A DNA stretch of 64,000 bases, taken from positions 20,485-84,484 of the forward strand of contig JARFTX010000008.1 of NCBI GenBank assembly GCA_029289265.1. The letters are read 5' to 3'. Below the pieces are notes generated by a model. The model ran no database searches. It was not told the origin of the DNA and saw only the letters and a program-made list of their open reading frames with translations. Source of the DNA: Gammaproteobacteria bacterium. GTDB taxonomy: Bacteria > Pseudomonadota > Gammaproteobacteria > Burkholderiales > Rhodocyclaceae. The position numbers and the translations under genes were made by a program. Positions 48,550 to 56,858 of the stretch are shown piece by piece (within the stretch, counting starts at the first letter, position 1; each line of letters starts with the position of its first letter).

Positions 48550-48873
48550 TCAGTAGCGGGGCATGGCGGGGTCGACCTGCGCAGCCCATTCGGCCACGCC
48601 GCCCGCGAGGTTGATGACCTTCGCGAAGCCCTGCGCCTCGAGGAACAGGCCGACGCGGGCGCTGCGTGCCCCGTGATGGCAGATCACGACGACTTCGGCC
48701 TCACGGTCGATCTCGCCGAGCCGCGCCGGCACCGTGCCCATGGGGATGAGTTGCGAGCCCTCGATGCGGCAGATCTCGTACTCGCGCGGCTCGCGCACGT
48801 CGAGCAGCACCGGCTTCGCCCGGTTCGGGTCGGCGAGCCAGGCGGCCAGGTCGGGAGGTCGAATCTCGCGCAT
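48550..48873 (-). CDS. Rhodanese-like domain protein
   Basis: A 107-aa single-domain sulfurtransferase-like protein with the pattern PVLLDVREPREYEICRIEGS and the active-site loop ICHHGARS. The residue in the catalytic position is His (CHHGARS contains Cys one step earlier), so the Cys is that of VVICHHGARS. Its substrate is unknown. It is 11 bases downstream of the methyltransferase stop and 18 bases upstream of tolC. Confidence 0.9.
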   Translation of the reverse strand: MREIRPPDLAAWLADPNRAKPVLLDVREPREYEICRIEGSQLIPMGTVPARLGEIDREAEVVVICHHGARSARVGLFLEAQGFAKVINLAGGVAEWAAQVDPAMPRY

Positions 48874-48884
48874 GGGCAATGCCC

Positions 48885-49538
48885 TCAGAAACGAAAACCG
48901 TCGTGAGCCGGAACGTTGCGGATAATCGGCACGAGCGACTCGAACAAGTCCTCGGTCTTGTAGCGCCCCTCGCCCAGGCTGGTGACGAGGCGCGCCGTCA
49001 TCACCGGTGCCTCGCCGACGAAAGCGAACAGCCGCCCGCCCGGCTTCAGCTGATCGAGCGTCGCCTGCGGGATCTCGGGCACGCCGCCGGAATAGACGAT
49101 GACGTCGTAGGGGGCCCGGCACGGCAGGCCGAGCGCGCCGTCGGCTTCCTTGACCAGCACGTTCTCGACGCCGTAGCGCTTGAGGTTGTCGGCGGCGAGC
49201 TTGACCAGTTCGGGCTCGATGTCGATACTGCGCACCCAGTCGGCGCGCGCCGCCAGCAGCGCGGCGAAGTAGCCCGAGCCCGCGCCGATCTCGAGCACCG
49301 AGTCGGAGCGGCGCACCTGCAGCGCCTGCAGCACCTTGGCCTCGATCACCGGCTTGAGCATGACCTGGCCGCAGCCGATCGGGACCTCGATGTCGGCGAA
49401 GGCGAGGTTCTTGTAGGCGGCCGGCACGAACTCCTCGCGCTTCACCGTCATCAGGAGATCGAGCACGTCCTGGTCCAGCACCTCCCACGGGCGGATCTGC
49501 TGCTCGACCATGTTGTAGCGGGCTTGTTCGAAGTTCAT
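48885..49538 (-). CDS. Protein-L-isoaspartate O-methyltransferase family protein
   Basis: A 217-aa SAM-dependent protein with the PCMT features: MNFEQARYNMVEQQIRPWEV at the start, VLEIGAGSGYFAALLA as SAM motif I and the PIGCGQVMLKP block. PCMT repairs isoaspartyl residues in aged proteins. The Gly-Gly in YSGGVPEIPQ replaces the usual TAAAPEIP, which may reflect divergence; the specificity is therefore not certain. The ATG at 49538 has an AGGA site 8 bases upstream. Confidence 0.88.
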   Translation of the reverse strand: MNFEQARYNMVEQQIRPWEVLDQDVLDLLMTVKREEFVPAAYKNLAFADIEVPIGCGQVMLKPVIEAKVLQALQVRRSDSVLEIGAGSGYFAALLAARADWVRSIDIEPELVKLAADNLKRYGVENVLVKEADGALGLPCRAPYDVIVYSGGVPEIPQATLDQLKPGGRLFAFVGEAPVMTARLVTSLGEGRYKTEDLFESLVPIIRNVPAHDGFRF

Positions 49539-49657
49539 CTCAGGCATCCTGCGGAAATATTAGCACAAGCTAATTTTGTTGGCGACCCGGTTCCGGCGAG
49601 GGAATCGACAAAACCTTCGCATTCTAGCGCACAAGCCGCCCCGCACCACGGCACGCG

Positions 49658-52600
49658 TCATGCCGCGGCCGGCCCGGCGGGGCCACGCCGCACGCGCCGC
49701 CAGGCCGCATAGAGCGCGGGCAGGAACAGCATCGTCAGCAGGGTCGCGACCGCCAGCCCGCCCATGATCGCCACCGCCATCGGCCCGAAGAAGGCGCTGC
49801 GCGACAGCGGAATCATCGCCAAAATCGCCGTCGCCGCGGTGAGCACGATCGGCCGGAAGCGGCGCACCGTCGATTCGACGATGGCGTCCCACTCGCTGCG
49901 CCCGGCCTCGAGGTCCTGGCGGATCTGGTCGACCAGGATCACCGAGTTGCGCATGATCATGCCGGAGAGCGCGATCGTGCCGAGCATCGCGACGAAGCCG
50001 AAGGGCCGGTCGAAGAGCAGCAGGAAGGCGGTGACGCCGATCAGGCCGAGCGGTGCCGTCAGCACCACCATCAGCACCAGCGAGAAGCGCTGCAGCTGCA
50101 GCATCAGGATGGTCAGCACCGCCAGCACGAAAAGCGGCATGCCGGCCGCGACCGAGCTGCCGCCCTTGGCGCTCTCCTCGAGCGCGCCCCCGGTCTCGAG
50201 GCGGTAGCCGAGCGGCAGCCCGGCGCGGATCCCGGCCATCGCGCCGGCGAGTTCACCGACCACCACCGAGGGCTGGACGCTGCCGTACAGGCTCGCCCGC
50301 ACCGTCACCGTCGGCAGCAGGTCGCGCCGCCAGACGACGCCCGGCTCGAAGCCGTACTCGGGGGTGGCGACCTGCGCGAGCGGCACGCTGCGCCCGTTGC
50401 CGAGCGGAATCGCCAGGTCCGGCAGCAGGCCGAGGTGGATGCGCTCGGCCTCGGCTCCGCGCAGCACCACCTCGATCGTCTCGGTGCCGGCCCGGAACTG
50501 GGTGACGCTCGCACCCTGCAGCGAGGTGTCGAGCAGCGCCGCGACCTGCCGGCTGGAGACCCCCAGCAGGCGCGCCTTGTCCTGGTCGACGGCGAGCCGA
50601 ACGACCTTGGACGGTTCCTCCCAGTCGAGGTGTACGTTCGACAAGTGCGGGTTGCCGCGCAGCGCTGCCGCGACCTCGTGGGCTAGGCCGCGGAGGGTAT
50701 CGAGATCCTGCCCGCTCACCCGGTACTGCACCGGAAAGCCCACCGGCGGGCCGTTCTCGAGGCGGCTCACCACGCCCAGCAGCTCGACCGGCGCCTCCTC
50801 GAAGTGGCGGATGAGCCTGGCGCGCAGGGCTTCGCGCTCGGCGGTGCCGCGCGTCAGGATCACGAACTGGGCGAAACTCGTCTGCGCGAGCTGCTGGTCG
50901 AGCGGCAAGTAGAAGCGCGGGCTGCCGCCGCCCAGCCAGGCGACGTAGTTCTCGATGCCGGCCTCGGCCTCGAGCACAGCCTCGAGCTCGCGCACCGCGC
51001 GTTCGGTGGCGTGGTGCGAGGCACCCTCGGCGAGCCGCAGGTCGACCAGCAGCTCGGGCCGCGTCGAGTCGGGGAAGAACTGCTGCGGCACGTAGCGGGC
51101 GAACACCCACAGCGAAGCGGCGAAGAGCGCGAGCGTCGCCGCGATGACGAGCCAGCGCCGCGCGACGCACCCATCCACGACCGCGCGCAGCCGCGTGTAG
51201 AAGGGCGTGTGGTAGATCGCGTACTCGTCGTGCAGCGCGTGCGGCTGCGCCGCGCGCTCGGCGATGCGCTGCGCGAGCCGAGGCGAGAAGCGCGCCGCGA
51301 CGCGCGCGAGCGGCGAAGGCTGGCCGTTCCGCTTGCTGAAATCCGGCAGCAGGTGATAGCCGAGGTAGGGCACGAACAGCACCGCCGCGACCCACGAAAC
51401 CAGCAGCGCGATCACCGTGACCTGGAAGATCGAGCGCGTGTACTCGCCGGTCGAGGACGCGGCCATCGCGATCGGCAGAAAGCCCGCGGCCGTCACCAGC
51501 GTGCCCGAGAGCATCGGCATCGCCGTCGACCGATAGGCGAAGCTCGCCGCGCGTACCCGCTCCCAGCCCTGCTCCATCTTGGTCGCCATCATCTCGACGG
51601 CGATGATGGCGTCGTCGACCAGCAGCCCGAGCGCGAGGATCAGTGCGCCGAGCGAGATCTTGTGCAGCCCGATGCCGAACAGCTGCATGAAAAGAAAGGT
51701 GATCGCCAACACCACCGGGATGATCACCAGCACCACGACGCCGGTGCGCAGGCCCAGCGACAGCAGGCTCACCGCCATCACGATGACGACCGCCTCGGCC
51801 AGCACCTGCACGAACTCGCCGACCGAGCGCGCCACCGCGCGCGGCTGGTCGGCGACGCGCTCGAGCGTGAGCCCGACCGGCAGCTGTGCCTCGATCCGGC
51901 CGACCGCCTCGTCGAGGTGGCGCCCGAGCGCGATGATGTCGCCGCCGGCGCGCATCGACACGCCGATGCCCAGTGCCTCGCGCCCCATGAAGCGCATGCG
52001 CTCGCGTGGCGGGTCGGCGAAACCGCGGCGCACCTCGGCGACGTCGCCGAGGCGGAAGCTGCGGCCGTCGGCACGCAGTACCGTGTCGGCGATCGCCGCG
52101 ACCTCGTCGAAGGCCCCGCTCGGGCGCAGCCACACGCGCTCGTCGGCGGTCTCGAAGAAGCCCGCGCCGCGCATCGCGTTCTGCGCCGCAAGCGCCGCGG
52201 CGAAGTCCTGCACGTCGAGTCCGAAGGTGGCGAGCTTGACGTTCGACAGATCGACGAAGATGCGCTGCGGCTGCTCGCCGAAAAAGCTCACCTTGGCGAC
52301 GTCGGGGACGCGCAGCAGCTCCGCGCGGATCGCATCGGCGTAGCGCTTGAGCTCGGCGTAGTCGAAGCCCTCGCCGACCAGCGCGAAGATGTTGCCGTAG
52401 GTGTCGCCGAACTCGTCGTTGAAGCTCGGCCCGACCACGCCCTGCGGCAGCGTGTGGCGGATGTCGCCGACCTTCTTGCGCACCTGGTACCACAGCTCGG
52501 GCATGTCACGCGACGGCGTCGAATCCTTGGCGAGCACGAACACCATCGACTCGCCGGGACGCGAATAGCTGCGCACGAAGTCGAGCGCGGCGAGTTCCTG

Positions 52601-52822
52601 GAGCTTCTTCTCGATCTTGTCGGTGACCTGCTCGGCGACTTCGAGCGCGCTCGCGCCTGGCCACTCGGTGCGCACCACCATCACCTTGAAGGTGAAGGGC
52701 GGGTCCTCGGACTGCCCGAGCTGGGTGTAAGACAGCAGCCCGATCAGGGTCAGCACGACCATCATGAAGAGCACCAGCGGACGGTGCCCGAGGCCCCACT
52801 CGGAGGCGTTGAAGCGGCTCAT
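49658..52822 (-). CDS. RND efflux permease (TriC/AcrB-like)
   Basis: A 1054-aa inner-membrane pump with about twelve helices and two large periplasmic loops. The proton-relay region GLLVDDAIIAVEMM has the paired Asp in TM4, and the N-terminal WPGASALEVAEQVTDKIEK is typical of the HAE1 family. It exports drugs or other hydrophobic compounds with the adaptor and a TolC channel. The ATG overlaps the adaptor stop by 4 bases. Its start is MSRFNASEWGLGHRP. Confidence 0.95.
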   Translation of the reverse strand: MSRFNASEWGLGHRPLVLFMMVVLTLIGLLSYTQLGQSEDPPFTFKVMVVRTEWPGASALEVAEQVTDKIEKKLQELAALDFVRSYSRPGESMVFVLAKDSTPSRDMPELWYQVRKKVGDIRHTLPQGVVGPSFNDEFGDTYGNIFALVGEGFDYAELKRYADAIRAELLRVPDVAKVSFFGEQPQRIFVDLSNVKLATFGLDVQDFAAALAAQNAMRGAGFFETADERVWLRPSGAFDEVAAIADTVLRADGRSFRLGDVAEVRRGFADPPRERMRFMGREALGIGVSMRAGGDIIALGRHLDEAVGRIEAQLPVGLTLERVADQPRAVARSVGEFVQVLAEAVVIVMAVSLLSLGLRTGVVVLVIIPVVLAITFLFMQLFGIGLHKISLGALILALGLLVDDAIIAVEMMATKMEQGWERVRAASFAYRSTAMPMLSGTLVTAAGFLPIAMAASSTGEYTRSIFQVTVIALLVSWVAAVLFVPYLGYHLLPDFSKRNGQPSPLARVAARFSPRLAQRIAERAAQPHALHDEYAIYHTPFYTRLRAVVDGCVARRWLVIAATLALFAASLWVFARYVPQQFFPDSTRPELLVDLRLAEGASHHATERAVRELEAVLEAEAGIENYVAWLGGGSPRFYLPLDQQLAQTSFAQFVILTRGTAEREALRARLIRHFEEAPVELLGVVSRLENGPPVGFPVQYRVSGQDLDTLRGLAHEVAAALRGNPHLSNVHLDWEEPSKVVRLAVDQDKARLLGVSSRQVAALLDTSLQGASVTQFRAGTETIEVVLRGAEAERIHLGLLPDLAIPLGNGRSVPLAQVATPEYGFEPGVVWRRDLLPTVTVRASLYGSVQPSVVVGELAGAMAGIRAGLPLGYRLETGGALEESAKGGSSVAAGMPLFVLAVLTILMLQLQRFSLVLMVVLTAPLGLIGVTAFLLLFDRPFGFVAMLGTIALSGMIMRNSVILVDQIRQDLEAGRSEWDAIVESTVRRFRPIVLTAATAILAMIPLSRSAFFGPMAVAIMGGLAVATLLTMLFLPALYAAWRRVRRGPAGPAAA

Positions 52823-54027
52823 CGCGTGATGTCCAGCGCGATCGGCGCGTCCGCCGCGACCGGGCGCACGCGCTCGCCGCCGATCAGCCGGTGCGCGCCG
52901 ACCTGCACCACCGATGCGCCGGCGGCGAGCCCGCCGCGGATCTCGACGCCGTCCTCGCGGATCGCGCCGATCTCGACCGGTTGCGGCTGCACTCGCGAGG
53001 CCGCGTCGACCACCCACACCACGGGCCGGCCGTCTGCGCGGGTCACCGCGGTGAGCGGCAGCACGGCCGCGGCCCCCGCCGGCGACGGGAGCGCGACGCT
53101 CGCCGTCGCACCGAGCGGCAGCGCCGCGTCGCCGACGCTCACCCGCAGCGCGTACGAGCGCGTCGCCGCATCGGCCGCCGGCGCGACTTCGCGCACCCGC
53201 GCCGGATACAACTCGGTGCCGTTCGCCCACAGGCGCACCGCCGCGGGACTGCCCACCGCGTAGTCCTGGAGGCGGCCCTCCGGCACGTGGATGAGAATCT
53301 CGCGCTCGGCGCCGCGGGTGACTCGCACCACCGGCGCACCGGCGGTGACGACCTGGCCGGCCTCGGCGTGCACGGCGGTGACGACGCCGTCGTGCTCGGC
53401 TGCGAGCGTCGCGTAATCGGCCTGGTTGCGCGCGGCAGCCGCCTGGGCGCGGGCCTGGCGCAGCCGCGCCTCGGCCGCCGCGAGCGCCGTGCGCCGGGCA
53501 TCGAGGGCCGAAGCGCTGATGAAGTTCGCCGCGCGCAGCCCCTCGCTGCGCTCGAACTCGGCGCGTGCCAGCGCCGCCTCGGCCTCGGCTGCCGCGACCT
53601 GGGCCGCGACCGCACTGGCCGCGAGCCGCACGTCCTCGGGATCGAGGCGGGCGATCACGTCGCCGCGGCGCACCGCGGTGCCGACCTCGACGCGGCGCTC
53701 GACGACCTTGCCGCCGATGCGGAAGGCGAGATCGGTCTCGAAGCGTGCCCTCACCTCCCCGCTGTAGACGTGTCGCGCTGCCTCGCCGCGCTCGGCCGCG
53801 AACGGCTTCACCAGCACCACGCGCGGCGGCTTCTCGGCGGGCGGCGGGCCCGAGCAGGCGGCGACGAGGGCGGCCGCGAGTGCGATCGCCGCCGCACGCG
53901 CGATCGCGCGCGGATCGACTTTCAGCCACGCCGCGCCGTCGGCCGCGACCGGTCGCGAAGCGGCCGCGGCGCCACCCGGCGCGAGCCGCGCCGCGCCGCA
54001 TGCGTTCAAGGCTGAGGAGGGTTTCAT
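52819..54027 (-). CDS. RND periplasmic adaptor lipoprotein (HlyD/MFP family)
   Basis: A 402-aa adaptor with an Ala-rich N-terminus and lipobox VAAC at about residue 58, then a coiled-coil hairpin (about 120-200) between two halves of a lipoyl domain, and a beta-barrel C-terminal part. The N-terminal region before the lipobox is unusually long (about 57 residues), and a later start is possible. It sits between the repressor and the pump with 4-base overlaps on both sides. Confidence 0.92.
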   Translation of the reverse strand: MKPSSALNACGAARLAPGGAAAASRPVAADGAAWLKVDPRAIARAAAIALAAALVAACSGPPPAEKPPRVVLVKPFAAERGEAARHVYSGEVRARFETDLAFRIGGKVVERRVEVGTAVRRGDVIARLDPEDVRLAASAVAAQVAAAEAEAALARAEFERSEGLRAANFISASALDARRTALAAAEARLRQARAQAAAARNQADYATLAAEHDGVVTAVHAEAGQVVTAGAPVVRVTRGAEREILIHVPEGRLQDYAVGSPAAVRLWANGTELYPARVREVAPAADAATRSYALRVSVGDAALPLGATASVALPSPAGAAAVLPLTAVTRADGRPVVWVVDAASRVQPQPVEIGAIREDGVEIRGGLAAGASVVQVGAHRLIGGERVRPVAADAPIALDITR

Positions 54028-54683
54028 CGCTGCTCTCCCGCCCGGTCCGGCGCGGCTTCGAGGCCGTGCAGGATCAGGTCGAAGTGGGTGTCCAGGTAGC
54101 GCTCGATGCTCACGCCGTGGCCGCAGCAGGCGCCGAAGGAGTGGCGCCACAGCGCGAGATGCAGCAGCGGCGCGATCAGCACCGTCGCGACCGTGTCGAG
54201 GTCCACTGGGCGAAACACGCCCCGCTCGATTCCGAGGCGCACCGCGCCGCGAATCAGCGCCAGGCCGCGCTGGATCACTGCCTCGTTGTAGAAGGCCGCG
54301 ACCTCGGGGAAATTGCGCGCCTCGGAGACCATCAGCTTCGGGATGCCGCCGAGCTCGGTGTTGCCGATGCGCTCCCACCAGCCGCGCAGCATGGTCCGCA
54401 GCAGCTCGGCGGGTTCGTCGCCGTGCTGTGCGAGCAGCGCCTCGCCGGCTTCCAGCGCGGGCACGATACCTTCCTGGATGACCGCCTTGAAGAGCGCCTC
54501 CTTGCTGTCGAAGTACAGGTAGAGCGTGCCCTTGGAGACGCCGGCGCGGGCGGCGACGTCGTCGAGCCGGGTCGCGGCGAAGCCCCGTTCGACGAAGAGC
54601 GTGAGCGCCGCGGCGGTGAGTTCCTGCGGCCGCGCCTCCTTGCGCCGCCGCCGGCGCGGCGCCTTGGGCTGAACGGAGCTCAC
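54024..54683 (-). CDS. TetR/AcrR-type transcriptional repressor of the efflux operon
   Basis: A 219-aa repressor with an N-terminal helix-turn-helix (ARAGVSKGTLYLYFDSKEALF) and a variable ligand-binding C-terminal part. It is the first gene of the repressor-adaptor-pump operon, and an almost perfect palindrome lies upstream between -35 and start, so it should repress its own operon. The start is a GTG. The basic tail KAPRRRRRK precedes the HTH. Confidence 0.93.
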   Translation of the reverse strand: MSSVQPKAPRRRRRKEARPQELTAAALTLFVERGFAATRLDDVAARAGVSKGTLYLYFDSKEALFKAVIQEGIVPALEAGEALLAQHGDEPAELLRTMLRGWWERIGNTELGGIPKLMVSEARNFPEVAAFYNEAVIQRGLALIRGAVRLGIERGVFRPVDLDTVATVLIAPLLHLALWRHSFGACCGHGVSIERYLDTHFDLILHGLEAAPDRAGEQR

Positions 54684-54792
54684 GGCGTCTCTCCTGCGCC
54701 AGGAAGATCACTCGGGACGCACGACTGCGCGCTCTGCGTGCGCGGTCGGCAACTCGAAAGAAACTTGGGGACCATGACTCTGAGGCCTGCCT

Positions 54793-54823
54793 TTACTGAC
54801 TGACTGGTTAGTAATTTAGTCAA
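54793..54823 (-). promoter_or_regulatory. Putative operator and -35 box for the TetR-RND operon
   Basis: A 22-base dyad (54793-54814) with half sites TTACTGAC and GTTAGTAA; seven of eight positions are symmetric. A TTGACT on the minus strand (54823-54818) is a likely -35, so the dyad covers the spacer and -10 region. The layout fits repression by the TetR protein encoded just downstream. Confidence 0.65.
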
Positions 54824-55109
54824 GGTAGTCCAGGCTCGCAAGTTTTTCTTTGGACTGCACCGCGGTGGCTGCCCCGCGCCCACGGAAAGCCGCCCGCCTC
54901 ATCGGTCCCCGCCGCCCCACGGCCCGGGCCGGGCTTGCGAATGCCGGAGGCGTGGCGCACCATGTAACCCCATTCGGCGACACATCCTGCCGGCTGGCAC
55001 GATCGGCGCAGGCGCGGCGGCTTGCCGGAGAGACGTGTGTCATGCGGGCGCACCCCGAGGACGGCACGGTTGCGCGCGGGGACGAGACGATTCGGGGAGG
55101 CAGCACGTC
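54824..55109. other. Intergenic region between efflux operon and DUF4062 gene
   Basis: A GC-rich gap of about 290 bases with no recognisable gene. The GGGGAGG at 55094-55100 serves as ribosome site for the next gene. No convincing sigma70 promoter for the plus strand is visible, so the start of the downstream system is not placed. Confidence 0.5.
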
Positions 55110-56858
55110 ATGGCCGAGTTCTGCACCGTCTATCTGTCCTCCAGCTACGTGGACCTGAAGGCGCACCGCGAGGCGGTCTACAAGGCGCTCAACCAGCTCT
55201 CGGGCGTCAAGGTCATCGCGATGGAGGACTATGTCGCCCGCGACGACCGGCCGCTCGCCGCATGCCTCGCCGATGTTGCGGCCTGCGACGTCTACGTGGG
55301 CCTCTTTGCCTGGCGCTACGGCTTCGTGCCGGGGGGCGACGAGAACCCGGACGGGCGTTCGATCACCGAGCTCGAGTTCGAGGCGGCGCAAGGCAAGCCG
55401 CGGCTGGTGTTCGTGCTCAAGGCGGATGCGCCGTGGCCGCCCCCGTTCACCGATTTCGTCAGCGGCGAGAACGAGCGCGGGGCGCGCATCTCGGCCTTGC
55501 GCAAGCGGCTGCTCGACGAGCGGCTCGCTACCGAGTTTTCGGATCCGATGGCGCTGGCCGCCGCCGTGAGCAATGCCGTCAGCAACCACCTGCGCACACT
55601 GCGGCGCGGTCCCGTGCAGGAGACGGCGCCGCCCCAGCGCCTGCACCGCGAGGTCACCCACGCCCTCTACCTCGCCCACCATCCGGACGACGCCGAGCTC
55701 GCGGCGAGCCTCGCGCGCGAGCTCGCGCTCGGCCTCGAGCGGCCGGTGCGGCTCTCGGCCGAGGCACTGTTCGCGCGCGACGAGCGCGCCGTGTCGGCGC
55801 GCGAGGAGCATGTCATCGCCTGCCATGCCGCCGCGGCGCTGATCACGCCCCGGTCGCTCGCGCCGCTCGCCGCCGAGCCCGACGAGAGCGCATTGGCGCT
55901 CGCGGTGCTGCGCGGCCGCACCGGCGCGCTCGCGCTGCTCGTCGCCGGCGTGAAGGACGAGGAGGTGACCGCCCGGTGGCGTGCCGACGCGCGCTTCGCG
56001 CTCGGGGATGGCGCGCCCGAAGCGGCACCGCTCGCCGCCGCGCGCGCCTGGCTCGCCGCGCGTCAGCCGCCGCCGGGCCACCGCAGCGTCGGCGTGCCGA
56101 TGTGCGTGGTCGCGACGACGCGCGCCGAGCTCGATGCGCTCGAGTCGAACCCGGCACTGCTCGCCCGTCTCGCGCCGGCCGACCAGGCCGAGTTCCAGGC
56201 ACTCGTCGACGCGCTCGAGGCCGACGGCGTCGACTGGCGCGGCCGCTACGGCGAGACCCGCCATCGGTGGCGGCCCTTCGGCGCCGATGGCAGCAGCATC
56301 CGCCGCATCACCGAGGAAATCGCCGAGCGGGCCGGCATGAGCGGCACGATCCGCCAGCGCCAGCGCCACATCCGCCTGCAGTGGTATCCGTTCGACGCCC
56401 TGGTGGGCGACGACATTCGGCTGCGCCCGATCTACCGGGCGATGGCGCGCGCCGGCTGCGTCGTGCTGGTCGACGAGATCTCGCTCTTCCACCCCGCCCT
56501 GCGCGAGACCTTCCAGAACTCGCCGTTCTTCAACAACGACCAGGTGGCGATCGTCACGGTGTCGCCCTTCGACCCCGGCCGCGACCGCATCCAGGCGCTG
56601 CTCGAGGAAGCGGCGCGCAGGCGGCTCGCCGGCGCCTTCGACCGCTTCGCCGTCGAGTACGATCCGCAGTGCGAACTGGCAGTCGGCGACGAGCGCCGCC
56701 TCAAGCGCTGGCTGCACGCCAGCCTGCCGGCGACGCTCGCCCGCCTGCAGGCCCCGCAGCCCGACCGCAGCGCCCTCGGCGCGCTCGCCGCCGAGCTCGG
56801 CGAGCCGGCGCTCGCGCCCAAGCGCGACTATCCGTGGGGCGGAGGCGGCCGCACATGA
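55110..56858 (+). CDS. DUF4062/TIR-like multidomain protein, candidate defence component
   Basis: A 582-aa protein. Residues 5-100 match the DUF4062 pattern (TVYLSSSYVDLKAHREAVYKAL, then DVYVGLFAWRYGFVP and SITELEFEAA), a Rossmann-like fold related to TIR. Residues about 185-285 form a second TIR-like segment (ALYLAHHPDDAELAASLARELA). Residues about 325-545 are not assigned; this part has the block IRLQWYPFDALVGDDIRLRP and the hydrophobic strand CVVLVDEISLF. It has no signal peptide. Its stop overlaps the next ATG by 4 bases, so the two products are made together. ATG 55110 has GGGGAGG upstream. Function is not known. Confidence 0.85.
   Translation: MAEFCTVYLSSSYVDLKAHREAVYKALNQLSGVKVIAMEDYVARDDRPLAACLADVAACDVYVGLFAWRYGFVPGGDENPDGRSITELEFEAAQGKPRLVFVLKADAPWPPPFTDFVSGENERGARISALRKRLLDERLATEFSDPMALAAAVSNAVSNHLRTLRRGPVQETAPPQRLHREVTHALYLAHHPDDAELAASLARELALGLERPVRLSAEALFARDERAVSAREEHVIACHAAAALITPRSLAPLAAEPDESALALAVLRGRTGALALLVAGVKDEEVTARWRADARFALGDGAPEAAPLAAARAWLAARQPPPGHRSVGVPMCVVATTRAELDALESNPALLARLAPADQAEFQALVDALEADGVDWRGRYGETRHRWRPFGADGSSIRRITEEIAERAGMSGTIRQRQRHIRLQWYPFDALVGDDIRLRPIYRAMARAGCVVLVDEISLFHPALRETFQNSPFFNNDQVAIVTVSPFDPGRDRIQALLEEAARRRLAGAFDRFAVEYDPQCELAVGDERRLKRWLHASLPATLARLQAPQPDRSALGALAAELGEPALAPKRDYPWGGGGRT

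Noticed and set aside
50804..53263. An 819-codon open frame antisense to the RND pump gene
   Set aside because: No family resemblance and full overlap with the clear pump gene; a product of high GC content.
55022..56854. Upstream extension of the STAND gene frame through the DUF4062 gene
   Set aside because: The frame is open but reads the DUF4062 gene in another phase; the real start is the ATG at 56855 with a 4-base overlap.
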